Source: an uncultured Pelagibacteraceae bacterium
GTDB taxonomy: Bacteria > Pseudomonadota > Alphaproteobacteria > Pelagibacterales > Pelagibacteraceae
Assembly: GCA_902614125.1 (NCBI GenBank)
Contig: CACMJW010000006.1
Location: 1 to 64,000 of the forward strand
Length of the DNA: 64,000 bases
Direction: 5' to 3'
This document shows positions 55,324 through 63,767 of this stretch, piece by piece (position 1 is the stretch's first letter; each line of letters opens with the position of its first letter). Position numbers and translations under genes: made by a program. The notes under the pieces are model-generated. The model saw nothing but the letters and a program-made list of their open reading frames with translations. It had not been told where the DNA came from and searched no databases.

Positions 55324-56277
55324 ATGAATGAACTAACTTCAGACTTAAAATTGCTTCATGAAGCAACTTTAAATAACTTAAAAAATTCCAAAGCAAGTAA
55401 TACTCTGAGAGCATATAAATCTGACTTTAAAGACTTTGGATCCTTTTGTGCAAAAAATGGATTAAATTCATTACCAACAGAACCAAAAATAGTCTCTATA
55501 TACCTCACTCATCTCTCTAAAAATTCAAAAATAAGCACTTTAAGACGAAGATTGGTATCAATTAGCATGATTCATAAAATGAAAGGGCATTATTTGGATA
55601 CCAAACATCCAATTATAGTTGAAAATTTAATGGGGATAAGAAGGGTTAAAGGAAGCATTCAAAAAGGAAAAAAACCAATACTAATCAAACATTTAAAATT
55701 AATTATTAATACAATAAATGAACAAAAAACGCAGGAAATAAAAAAATTTAGGGACAAATCATTAATATTAATTGGCTTTGGTGGTGGTTTTAGACGAACA
55801 GAGCTAATTTCAATTGATCATGAGGATTTAGAATTTGTACCTGAGGGTCTAAAAATTACGATTAAAAAATCAAAAACTGATCAATTTGGGGAGGGAATGA
55901 TTAAAGGACTGCCCTACTTCAGTAATGAAATTTACTGCCCTGTTAAAAATTTAAGAAAATGGCTTGAAATATCTAAGATCAAGTCTGGACCGATTTTTAG
56001 AAGATTTTCTAAAGGCTTAACATTAACAGATAAAAGACTTACTGACCAATCTGTTGTTTTATTAATGAAAAATTATTTAAATTTAGCAGGTATTGAGAAT
56101 AAAAATTTTGCAGGCCATAGTTTAAGATCAGGTTTTGCAACAGTTGCGGCGGAGTCAGGAGCAGACGAAAGAAGTATTATGGCTATGACGGGACATAAAA
56201 CTACTCAAATGGTAAGAAGATATATAAGAGAAGCAAACATTTTCAAAAATAATGCATTAAGTAAAATTAAAGTTTAA
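55324..56277 (+). CDS. Tyrosine recombinase / phage-type integrase
   Basis: 317 aa. N-terminal SAM-like core-binding domain (about 15-95: SNTLRAYKSDFKDFGSFCAK). Catalytic residues all present: Arg in GGGFRRTELISI (about 160), Lys in KKSKTDQFG (about 188), HSLRSGF (His-x-x-Arg, about 263), GHKTTQ (His, about 288) and nucleophile Tyr in RRYIREA (about 299). Shorter and simpler than phage integrases with arm-binding domains. No XerC/D housekeeping context. An inverted repeat precedes the ATG; the 3' end overlaps GT9 by 11 bp. Confidence 0.93.
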   Translation: MNELTSDLKLLHEATLNNLKNSKASNTLRAYKSDFKDFGSFCAKNGLNSLPTEPKIVSIYLTHLSKNSKISTLRRRLVSISMIHKMKGHYLDTKHPIIVENLMGIRRVKGSIQKGKKPILIKHLKLIINTINEQKTQEIKKFRDKSLILIGFGGGFRRTELISIDHEDLEFVPEGLKITIKKSKTDQFGEGMIKGLPYFSNEIYCPVKNLRKWLEISKIKSGPIFRRFSKGLTLTDKRLTDQSVVLLMKNYLNLAGIENKNFAGHSLRSGFATVAAESGADERSIMAMTGHKTTQMVRRYIREANIFKNNALSKIKV

Positions 56278-57265
56278 TTTTACTAATTTGTTTCATAACA
56301 TTTTTTATTGGTGAACGGTAAATACGATTTATATTATTCATATGTCCAGTCCAAAAAAGTGCAGTTTGTTTTCTATTTTTTTGAATTAATATAATTGAAG
56401 GAATATCCAGGGAATTTGAAACGTGGCTTATAGCGCCTTCACAGGCAATTAGAATTTTACTTTTTCTCACAATTATTTCCAAATCTCTAAAATCTAAATT
56501 TTTTAAAAAAATTATGTTTGATTTATATAATTTGTGATGAAAAGCATTTTTTTGTTTTTTAAAAGAAGAATTTATAATTTCATCTAGAATAGGTGTTTTT
56601 TTAAAGCCAGAAGTAATAATAATTTTTTTTTTAAATTTTTGTATTAAAAAAGACAGAAAATAATTTATATTTTTATTATTTAAACCCATATAATCAAAGT
56701 CGTTATAGTGATATCCTTCAAACCATTTTTCATCTAAATGCAAGTGTAAAAAATTATTATAATTTAGCGATTTATTTATTTTAAATTTGTAATCTTTATA
56801 GTAATTAAATTGTGAAACAGGATTAATTTTGATTATTTTTAACAATTTCTTAAAGTTATTGAATTGGAAAGTTTTTTCTGAATTAAAATAATTATAATAC
56901 GAAAACATTTTTGCAACTAAAAGAGAAATATTTTGTTTCTTAAATAATAATATTTTAAATTTAGACTTTATAAAAAAAGAAAATAGCAGTGATCTTCGTT
57001 TCCCATCTAAAACAATCAAGTAATCATAATTTAAGTTTCTTAATAATTTAATATTTTTTAAATATTTTAAAAAATTTCTTTTTTCTAAAACAAATAAATT
57101 ATTTACCGAATTGTAATGACTTATATATTTTTTATTGTATTTAGAACAAACAATATCGATTATATTATTTTTATTTTGTTTTTTTATTGATTCTAAAATT
57201 ATTTTTGATGCAATAAAATCACCTATTCTATCAGTTCTAAAAATCAAAAACTTTCTCATTTTCAA
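56267..57265 (-). CDS. Glycosyltransferase family 9 (heptosyltransferase-like)
   Basis: 332 aa. N-terminal FLIFRTDRIGDFIASKIILE (6-25) and late ILIACEGAISHVSNSLDIPS (about 268) are the two GT9 landmarks, nucleotide-sugar site included. Acts in LPS core or other surface glycan synthesis; sugar unknown. The middle is Lys/Asn/Phe-rich and diverged. Starts within the GIY-YIG 3' end (29-bp overlap; ATG 57259 also possible). Converges with the recombinase. Confidence 0.8.
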   Translation of the reverse strand: MKMRKFLIFRTDRIGDFIASKIILESIKKQNKNNIIDIVCSKYNKKYISHYNSVNNLFVLEKRNFLKYLKNIKLLRNLNYDYLIVLDGKRRSLLFSFFIKSKFKILLFKKQNISLLVAKMFSYYNYFNSEKTFQFNNFKKLLKIIKINPVSQFNYYKDYKFKINKSLNYNNFLHLHLDEKWFEGYHYNDFDYMGLNNKNINYFLSFLIQKFKKKIIITSGFKKTPILDEIINSSFKKQKNAFHHKLYKSNIIFLKNLDFRDLEIIVRKSKILIACEGAISHVSNSLDIPSIILIQKNRKQTALFWTGHMNNINRIYRSPIKNVMKQISKIKL

Positions 57266-57515
57266 GATACTTTTTTAAAAATTTATTTCTTAAATTATAA
57301 TTTTTTTTAAGTTTATATTCCTCTTTTAATGCAATAGATTTTGACTTGTAATTTTTTTTACAAATTAAAAACCACCTTCTTCCCTTAGTAAATTTCGCAC
57401 CTTTAGATTTATTATGTAAATTTAGTCTTTTTTCTAAATTAGTTGTATATCCTACATAGGTAATAAATTTATAATTAGATTTAGATCCTATTAAGTATAC
57501 AAAATATCTAGTCAA
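57237..57515 (-). CDS. GIY-YIG nuclease domain protein (UPF0213 / YhbQ-like)
   Basis: 92 aa. Single GIY-YIG domain: RYFVYLIGSKSN (4-15), TYVGYTTNLEKRLNLHNKSK (about 19-38), GAKFTKGRRW, and Glu in LKEEYKLKK (about 65). Role of this family is unsettled (DNA repair or exchange suggested). The only start is TTG at 57515, directly next to the CCA of tRNA-Glu on the same strand, so no SD is possible outside the tRNA. Confidence 0.85.
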   Translation of the reverse strand: MTRYFVYLIGSKSNYKFITYVGYTTNLEKRLNLHNKSKGAKFTKGRRWFLICKKNYKSKSIALKEEYKLKKNYNLRNKFLKKYLENEKVFDF

Positions 57516-57590
57516 TGGCGGTCCCTAGGGGAATCGAACCCCTCTTTCATGGATGAAAACCATGTGTCCTAACCGATAGACGAAGGGACC
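57516..57590 (-). tRNA. tRNA-Glu (anticodon TTC)
   Basis: 75 nt with encoded CCA. Acceptor GGTCCCT / AGGGACC, anticodon stem CATGG / CCATG with loop TTTTCAT, T arm GGGGTTCGATTCCCC. Between glpX (35 bp upstream) and the GIY-YIG gene (0 bp downstream), probably one transcript. Confidence 0.96.
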
Positions 57591-57625
57591 AAAAAAAAGT
57601 TTTTTAGTTGAATTAACATTTATAA

Positions 57626-58579
57626 TCAAGCTGATAATCTTTCCATATTTTTTTTAATTATTTCAAATGTATTGCTACTTTTATGTGTTATTAACGTTTC
57701 TGAGGAATAAGTATCTTCATGTTGATCTATTCCTTTCAATATATCACCATCAGTAATACCAGTAGCTGAAAAAATTGTATCACCAGAAATTATCTCATTT
57801 AGATTGTATTTTCTGTGTAGGTCGTAAATTCCCATTGATTTTGCCCTTTTTATTTCATTTTCACTTTTGAAAATAAATCTTCCTTGAAAAAAACATTTAG
57901 CTGAATCTAACGCAGATGCTGCGAGGACACCTTCGGGTCCTCCTCCAATTCCAATGAACATATCTACATTAAACTTGTCATCTGTCACATATAAAGCTCC
58001 CGCAACATCTCCATCGGAAATTAATTTTTTATTAACCTTAAGTCTATCTAATGTATCAATAATTTTCTTATGTCTGTCTCTGTCCAATAAACAAACAGTT
58101 AAATTATTTAATTGTTTGTTTTTTGCATCAGCTAAATTTTTTAAATTTTTTTCTAATGAATAATCCAAATCTACAGTTCCTTTTTCAATATCTTTTCCTA
58201 TCGCTATTTTCTCCATATAAGTTTCTGGTGCACTAAATAGATTGTTTTTTTCTGCTATGGCTAAAACAGATATACCTCCTGAGAGATTTTTAGCGACAAA
58301 ATTTGTGCCTTCAACAGGGTCCACTGCAATATCAATTTCTATACCTTTTTTTGTTCCTAATTTTTCTCCTATAAAAAGCATTGGAGCCTCATCCATTTCA
58401 CCCTCCCCAATTACTACACGTCCATCAATATCAATATTATTAAGCTCATTTCTCATTACATCAACAGCTGCCTTATCAGCACCAATTTTATCATTCAAAC
58501 CTTTCAATTTTGATGCTGCTATAGCTGCTTTTGTTGTAACTTTTCTCATTTTTTCAATAAGTGATTTTTCTAATGCCAT
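57626..58579 (-). CDS. glpX: Fructose-1,6-bisphosphatase class II GlpX
   Basis: 317 aa. Metal and substrate motifs: AAVDVMRNEL (about 35), VIGEGEMDEAPML (about 57), the DPVEGTN motif in IDIAVDPVEGTNFVAKN (about 82), and GIGGGPEGVLAASAL (about 212). Gluconeogenic step. Start overlaps the sbmA/bacA-like stop by 1 bp. Confidence 0.94.
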   Translation of the reverse strand: MALEKSLIEKMRKVTTKAAIAASKLKGLNDKIGADKAAVDVMRNELNNIDIDGRVVIGEGEMDEAPMLFIGEKLGTKKGIEIDIAVDPVEGTNFVAKNLSGGISVLAIAEKNNLFSAPETYMEKIAIGKDIEKGTVDLDYSLEKNLKNLADAKNKQLNNLTVCLLDRDRHKKIIDTLDRLKVNKKLISDGDVAGALYVTDDKFNVDMFIGIGGGPEGVLAASALDSAKCFFQGRFIFKSENEIKRAKSMGIYDLHRKYNLNEIISGDTIFSATGITDGDILKGIDQHEDTYSSETLITHKSSNTFEIIKKNMERLSA

Positions 58580-59571
58580 TAGGATTTTATAAAAATTTTC
58601 TCACTTGTTTCTATTTTTTTTTCAAATTCCCTCAATCTTTTATAAACACTTGCAAGCTCAATAATTGTTGGCCACGCTTTTAATATGTATTGCATTGATC
58701 CTTCTACTCTACCAAAGGCTCTTATTATTTGTTGCATTACTCCAAGTGTTACCACACCTGCAACTATAGCAGGTGCTAGAAAAACATACGCAGATAAAAC
58801 ATTTGCCTGTAAATAGGCTATTCTTCCAATATTAAAATATAAATATCTTATATAGCTTAGATAATGAATACTTCTCACGTCATCAAATAATTCCTCTATA
58901 GTTTTTGGTCTCACGGTCCCATCGTCTTCTGCAATTACAAGTATTTTTCTATAAGCCGCTTCCTTCTTTTGAAGATCATATTCAACTCCAACTAATCTTA
59001 AAATCAAACCAAGTAAAATTAAAAAAATTGTTCCTCCAATAGACCATATCAATGCACCTACGATTAAGCCATAATCCCAATCTCCAAAAAAAAATATAGG
59101 TATACCAATACTTAATCCAAACAAAATAGGTGTGAATTGAACTAAAACCATAATTGCTTCAATAAGACTGGTACCTAAAGTTTCCATTATTCTTGTAAAC
59201 TTAATAGTATCTTCCTGAACACGTTGTGATGCCCCTTCTATTAATCGAGCTCTCTCATATACACTATGGTACCATTCAACCATGGCTGTTCTCCATCTAA
59301 ATAAATAATGGGCTGTAAAAAAACTTATTATGACACCAAGAGACACAGCCATTGCAGCTAATTTAATAAATGATAACAAGCTAATCCAATATTCATTCAT
59401 TGTAATTGAATTTGGAGCAGCTAAGGCTTTTTGGATCATGTCATAAAATTCTCCAAACCACTCATTAATTTTTACATCAAGTTTTACTTGAACCCAAAGT
59501 GAAGATAAAATAATAACCGATCCTACCCACGACCAAATAAACCAAATCTTTTGTGTAAAGAATCTGAACAT
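58579..59571 (-). CDS. SbmA/BacA-like peptide transporter
   Basis: 330 aa, multi-pass. Family landmarks: FFTAHYLFRWRTAMVEWYHS (about 84-103), IEGASQRVQEDTIKFTRIME (about 111-130), FGRVEGSMQYILKAWPTIIE near residue 290. SbmA/BacA proteins import peptides and peptide antibiotics with a proton; it is shorter than E. coli SbmA (406 aa) at the N-terminus. Between NDUFS4 and glpX in a tight operon. Confidence 0.86.
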   Translation of the reverse strand: MFRFFTQKIWFIWSWVGSVIILSSLWVQVKLDVKINEWFGEFYDMIQKALAAPNSITMNEYWISLLSFIKLAAMAVSLGVIISFFTAHYLFRWRTAMVEWYHSVYERARLIEGASQRVQEDTIKFTRIMETLGTSLIEAIMVLVQFTPILFGLSIGIPIFFFGDWDYGLIVGALIWSIGGTIFLILLGLILRLVGVEYDLQKKEAAYRKILVIAEDDGTVRPKTIEELFDDVRSIHYLSYIRYLYFNIGRIAYLQANVLSAYVFLAPAIVAGVVTLGVMQQIIRAFGRVEGSMQYILKAWPTIIELASVYKRLREFEKKIETSEKIFIKS

Positions 59572-59575
59572 TTAA

Positions 59576-59857
59576 TTATTTAGTAAAATTATCAGCATAA
59601 GATTTTTTTATTATTTTTCTAATCTTTGGCTCTATAAGTTCAAAATTAATCTTATTTTTTTTAGCATATTCTATTGCTAATTCTTTAGATGAAAATTCTA
59701 GTTTTAATTCTGAGTTAGTGTCAGTTGAACTTTCCCAACCCATGAGTGGATTTATACTAGGTTTTTCTGTGATAAATTCAATAATCCATTTATCAAATTT
59801 TTTGATGCCAGACTGCATTGCTGTTTTTGAGGGTTTATATATCTTAGCTTTTTTCAT
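59576..59857 (-). CDS. NDUFS4-type complex I accessory subunit
   Basis: 93 aa. KIYKPSKTAMQSG (5-17), WIIEF, INPLMGWESSTDTNSELKL (about 35-53), LAIEYAKKNKI: the pattern of the 18-kDa NADH dehydrogenase Fe-S protein 4 (ETC complex I subunit conserved region), common in alphaproteobacteria and mitochondria. Accessory assembly/stability part of respiratory complex I. ATG is 5 bp after the CCA of tRNA-Pro. Confidence 0.88.
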   Translation of the reverse strand: MKKAKIYKPSKTAMQSGIKKFDKWIIEFITEKPSINPLMGWESSTDTNSELKLEFSSKELAIEYAKKNKINFELIEPKIRKIIKKSYADNFTK

Positions 59858-59862
59858 AATGA

Positions 59863-59939
<77 letters not shown>

Positions 59940-59948
59940 AATGCAGTA

Positions 59949-59976
59949 CTAATACAGTAGAATAATTAAATTTCAA
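59949..59976 (-). promoter_or_regulatory. Possible promoter of the tRNA-Pro operon
   Basis: Minus strand: TTGAAA, 16-bp spacer, TATTAG, 9 bp to the tRNA 5' end. Divergent from the zinc-ribbon gene at 60035. Confidence 0.45.
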
Positions 59977-60034
59977 AGTATATTAATGTCGATTATTAAT
60001 AAAAAACTATTTATTTATTGTATATTTTAACTTT

Positions 60035-60532
60035 ATGATAATTAGCTGCCCAGAATGCAATAAAAGATTTAACATTGATCAAAAACTTATTCCCGATGGA
60101 GGAAGATTATTACAATGTAGTAATTGTATGCACAAATGGCATTTCAAGATAAAAAAAAATGAAAATATTATTGAAAAACCATTAGAACAAATAGAAGTAA
60201 TTAAAGATAATAAAAATCAAGAAAAAAAAATTAATCTATTAAAAAAGTTTACATCAATTGAAGATAACAGTATTAAAAAAGAGTTAAAAAAAAATCAAAA
60301 AGTAATTAATAAAGTTAAAAAAAAAGCCCAAAAACAAAAAAAAAAAGACAAATCAATAAACTCATTAAATATGATAATTGTTATAATTATATCTTTTGCA
60401 GCATTAGTAATTATTATAGATTCTTTTAGAATTGAATTATCTAAATACATCCCTTTTTTAAACCCTATACTTAATAGCTTATATGAGATAATTGCTGATA
60501 TGAGTTCATTTATAAAAGATTTGATAAGATAA
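60035..60532 (+). CDS. MJ0042-type zinc-ribbon membrane protein
   Basis: 165 aa. N-terminal zinc ribbon ISCPECNKRFNIDQKLIP...LQCSNCMHKWHF (Cys pairs at 5/8 and 29/32), typical of the MJ0042 family, then a Lys-rich, probably coiled stretch (about 45-110) and one membrane helix (about 112-132). Function unknown; such proteins are common in alphaproteobacteria. Coupled to nhaA by a 1-bp overlap. Confidence 0.82.
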   Translation: MIISCPECNKRFNIDQKLIPDGGRLLQCSNCMHKWHFKIKKNENIIEKPLEQIEVIKDNKNQEKKINLLKKFTSIEDNSIKKELKKNQKVINKVKKKAQKQKKKDKSINSLNMIIVIIISFAALVIIIDSFRIELSKYIPFLNPILNSLYEIIADMSSFIKDLIR

Positions 60533-61707
60533 TGATCCAAAACATAACAAAACCTTTTAGATGGTTTTTTAAATTAGAGGCTGCAAGTGGCTTAGTTTTA
60601 CTATTTAGCGCAATAATTGCTTTAATAATTAGTAATTCTGAAATTTCAAATTTATATTTCAGTACTTTAGAAAAATATTTATTTATTGGTATTAATAACT
60701 TTGGAATAAAACTTTCTGTTTTGCATTGGATAAATGATGCTTTGATGGCAATATTTTTCTTCTTTGTAACTTTAGAAATTAAGAGAGAATTTCTTCAGGG
60801 TGAACTTTCAAACATTAAACAAGCTATGTTACCTATCATTGGCGCTGTTGGAGGAATGTTAGTTCCTGCTTTATTTTACATATTTATTAATTATGGTAAT
60901 TCAGAAACAATAGTTGGATGGGCAATACCATCCGCTACAGATATTGCATTTTCACTTGGTGTTTTATCATTATTAGGCTCTAGGGTACCAATATCTTTGA
61001 AAGTTTTTTTAACAGCTCTTGCAATAATTGATGACTTAGGTGCAATTGTAATAATTGCATTGTTCTATTCTGGAGATTTAAGCATAAAATATTTATCTTT
61101 AATGCTTATAGCATTCATTATCTTGTTAATTTTAAACAAATTTAATGTTAAAAAATTTTTACCCTACTTAATTGTAGGTTTGTTTCTTTGGGAGTTTACT
61201 CATCAATCTGGAATTCATGCTACTATTGCTGGTGTTTTATTAGCTTGTGCAATTCCACATAGAAAAAAAGAGAAAGATTTTTCACTTTTGATCAAATTAG
61301 AACACTCAATTAGTCCATATGTTGCTTTTGGTATTATGCCACTTTTTGCATTCGCAAATGCAGGAGTTTCACTTGAAGGTTTAACATTTGCATCACTTTT
61401 AAATAAAGTTCCTCTTGGTATATTATTAGGATTATTTGTAGGAAAACAATTAGGTGTTTTTGTATTTTCTTATATTTCAATAAAACTAAAATTTGCACAA
61501 ATGCCTACTAATTCTAATTGGATTAATTTTTATGCAGTTGGAGTGTTAACTGGTATAGGTTTTACTATGAGTTTATTTGTTGGGAATTTAGCTTTTGTGA
61601 ATAGTATTCAATATATGGATGGAGTTAAAATTGGCGTTCTATCAGGTTCTTTGTTATCAACAGTTTTTGGATATTTATTACTGCTTATTTTTTCAAAAAA
61701 TAAATGA
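60532..61707 (+). CDS. nhaA: Na+/H+ antiporter NhaA
   Basis: 391 aa, twelve helices. GWAIPSATDIAFSLGVLSLL (about 124-143) and the paired Asp in LTALAIIDDLGAIVIIALFY (about 160-179), the ion-binding DD of NhaA; GIMPLFAFANAGVSL (about 269). Expels sodium in exchange for protons, fitting a marine cell. Overlaps the gpx start by 4 bp. Confidence 0.95.
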   Translation: MIQNITKPFRWFFKLEAASGLVLLFSAIIALIISNSEISNLYFSTLEKYLFIGINNFGIKLSVLHWINDALMAIFFFFVTLEIKREFLQGELSNIKQAMLPIIGAVGGMLVPALFYIFINYGNSETIVGWAIPSATDIAFSLGVLSLLGSRVPISLKVFLTALAIIDDLGAIVIIALFYSGDLSIKYLSLMLIAFIILLILNKFNVKKFLPYLIVGLFLWEFTHQSGIHATIAGVLLACAIPHRKKEKDFSLLIKLEHSISPYVAFGIMPLFAFANAGVSLEGLTFASLLNKVPLGILLGLFVGKQLGVFVFSYISIKLKFAQMPTNSNWINFYAVGVLTGIGFTMSLFVGNLAFVNSIQYMDGVKIGVLSGSLLSTVFGYLLLLIFSKNK

Positions 61708-62267
61708 AAAAAATAGTAAATTTAAAGTTATTATTTATAATAATATTAATCGGTATGTTAGATTTAAAAAGTGTGTTTGCAAATTATGATAAATTATTTT
61801 TTGACTTTAAATTAAAGTCAATTTCAGGTGATGAAATCAATTTATCTGAATATAAAGGCAAAACTGTTCTTTTAGTAAACGTAGCTAGTCGATGCGGTTT
61901 TACTAAACAATATGATGATTTACAAAAAATTTGGGATACCTATAAAAATAGAGATTTTGTTGTTATAGGAATGCCCTCCAATCAATTTGGTTCTCAAGAG
62001 CCTGGCACAAATGAGGAAATCAAAGAATTTTGTGAGGTTAATTTTAATATAACTTTTCCAATGACTACAAAAACTAATGTAAAAGGAGATAATGCACATG
62101 AAATATATAAATGGGCATTTAAAAATCATGGAAAATCAACTATCCCTAAATGGAATTTTCATAAAATACTAATAAATCCAAACGGTAAAATCGAAGATAC
62201 TTTTATGTCATTTACAAAACCAACATCAAAAAAAATAATAAATAGTATTGAGAAATTGCTTAATTAA
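61704..62267 (+). CDS. gpx: Exported glutathione peroxidase-like protein
   Basis: 187 aa. Signal peptide about 1-26 (…SVFA), so probably periplasmic. Catalytic set: Cys in NVASRCGFTKQY (about 59), Gln in GMPSNQFGSQEP (about 94), Trp/Asn in PKWNFHKILI (about 149). Cys rather than selenocysteine; many such enzymes use thioredoxin. Converges with hom, 4-bp overlap. Confidence 0.93.
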   Translation: MKKIVNLKLLFIIILIGMLDLKSVFANYDKLFFDFKLKSISGDEINLSEYKGKTVLLVNVASRCGFTKQYDDLQKIWDTYKNRDFVVIGMPSNQFGSQEPGTNEEIKEFCEVNFNITFPMTTKTNVKGDNAHEIYKWAFKNHGKSTIPKWNFHKILINPNGKIEDTFMSFTKPTSKKIINSIEKLLN

Positions 62268-63550
62268 AAAAGCCTTATTAAATTAGGTTCTTGAATTATG
62301 TTTGAGTCTTTCTTTAACATATTAATGCATTTGCTAGAATTAATCTCTTTACATTTGTAAGTAATAATAATGATCGAAGCAGTTCTTTTCTTATTATCAG
62401 GAATTTGTATTAATCTTTGCACAGAAATATTATTTTTAGCCAATATATTTGTAATAGATGAAAGAACACCTGGTTTGTCTTTTACTTCAACTCTTAAATA
62501 CAGAGAATTTTCATATGAGCTATAATTATAATTCTTAAGAATATTCCTTTTATTATTTGATATACCAAATGGAAACTTAATATTCCCTCTAAGTATGGAT
62601 AATAAATCTGACATTAAAGCTGAAGTAGTCGGTCCAGGTCCTGCCCCTTCTCCTTGCATTACACTTTCACCCACAGGTTTACCTTCGATAATCACAGCAT
62701 TCATTACATCAGTTACGTTTCCAATATAAGAGTCTTTTGAAACTAAACATGGATGTACACGTTCAAAAATCTTATTATTAATCATCTCTGTAATACCTAA
62801 TAATTTAATTCTTAAATTTAATTTTTCAGCAACATCAAAATCAGTAGCTTCAATCTTTTCAATTCCTTCCATTAGACTTTGTGATTTTGAAATTTTACAG
62901 TTAAAAGCTAAAGCTGATAAAATTTTTACTTTTGCTAATGCATCATATCCATTCAGGTCTAGTTTTGGATTTCCTGGTTCAGCGTAACCTAATTTTTGAG
63001 CATTTTTTAAAACATTTTTAAAACTATCTTTTGTCTTCTCCATTTTTGAAAGAATATAGTTACACGTACCATTTAAGATTCCATATATCCTAGTGATTTT
63101 ATTTGTTGCTAACCCCTCTTTAATAGTTCTGACAATTGGTATTCCACCAGCCACAGCAGCCTCAAATTCTAGATTAACTTTATTTTTCTCGGCCAAAAGA
63201 GATAAATAATCACCATGTTTAGATATGAGTGCCTTATTAGGTGTTATGACATGTATCTTATTTTTTAAAGCATTTTCTACTACTTTTTTTGATAATCCAT
63301 CAGACAAACCTATTGCCTCAATTAAAATATCAACCTCTTTATTTTTAATAATATCTAACGGATTTTTATAAAAAATTTTTTTATTTATTTTAAATTTACG
63401 TTTTTTATTTTTATTCTTAGCAGATATTGCAACAATTTTTATTTTTTTACCTGTTTTAATTTCTATGTCTTTTTTTTTTGATATAAGCTCATTGTAAAGA
63501 TAGTTGCCAATTTGTCCTAAACCAACAATTGCAATATTAAATTTTTTCAT
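62264..63550 (-). CDS. hom: Homoserine dehydrogenase
   Basis: 428 aa. NAD(P) site VGLGQIGNYLY (9-19), catalytic domain YGILNGTCNYILSKME (about 157) and GYAEPGNPKLDLNGYDALAK (about 189-208), C-terminal ACT domain (about 345-425: LRVEVKDKPGVLSSITNILA) that allows threonine feedback. Needed for Thr/Met synthesis. Follows the small lipoprotein after 4 bp. Confidence 0.95.
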   Translation of the reverse strand: MKKFNIAIVGLGQIGNYLYNELISKKKDIEIKTGKKIKIVAISAKNKNKKRKFKINKKIFYKNPLDIIKNKEVDILIEAIGLSDGLSKKVVENALKNKIHVITPNKALISKHGDYLSLLAEKNKVNLEFEAAVAGGIPIVRTIKEGLATNKITRIYGILNGTCNYILSKMEKTKDSFKNVLKNAQKLGYAEPGNPKLDLNGYDALAKVKILSALAFNCKISKSQSLMEGIEKIEATDFDVAEKLNLRIKLLGITEMINNKIFERVHPCLVSKDSYIGNVTDVMNAVIIEGKPVGESVMQGEGAGPGPTTSALMSDLLSILRGNIKFPFGISNNKRNILKNYNYSSYENSLYLRVEVKDKPGVLSSITNILAKNNISVQRLIQIPDNKKRTASIIIITYKCKEINSSKCINMLKKDSNIIQEPNLIRLF

Positions 63551-63554
63551 AATT

Positions 63555-63767
63555 TTATTCCATTATTTTAGGGTATTGGCTTTTTTTACCGTATATAATT
63601 GCATTATTTTTAAATTCATTAAATGATAAATTTTCATCAAAGCTCAATGATGATAACTCTGTGTCTGTTGATATCTCTTTTTTGTTATCCCAAATACCTG
63701 TTTTTGTATCAATAGAACAGCTAGTAATAAATGTGAATATAAGAATTAAACTTAATAATCTAAACAT
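63555..63767 (-). CDS. Small lipoprotein of unknown function
   Basis: 70 aa. Signal peptide with lipobox ITSC (Cys 17), then SIDTKTGIWDNKKEIS and an acidic/polar tail. The segment after the Cys reminds me of the start of alphaproteobacterial BamB-type lipoproteins, but no beta-propeller follows, so it may be a relic or only a look-alike. Overlaps the argC stop by 8 bp and sits 4 bp before hom. Confidence 0.6.
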   Translation of the reverse strand: MFRLLSLILIFTFITSCSIDTKTGIWDNKKEISTDTELSSLSFDENLSFNEFKNNAIIYGKKSQYPKIME

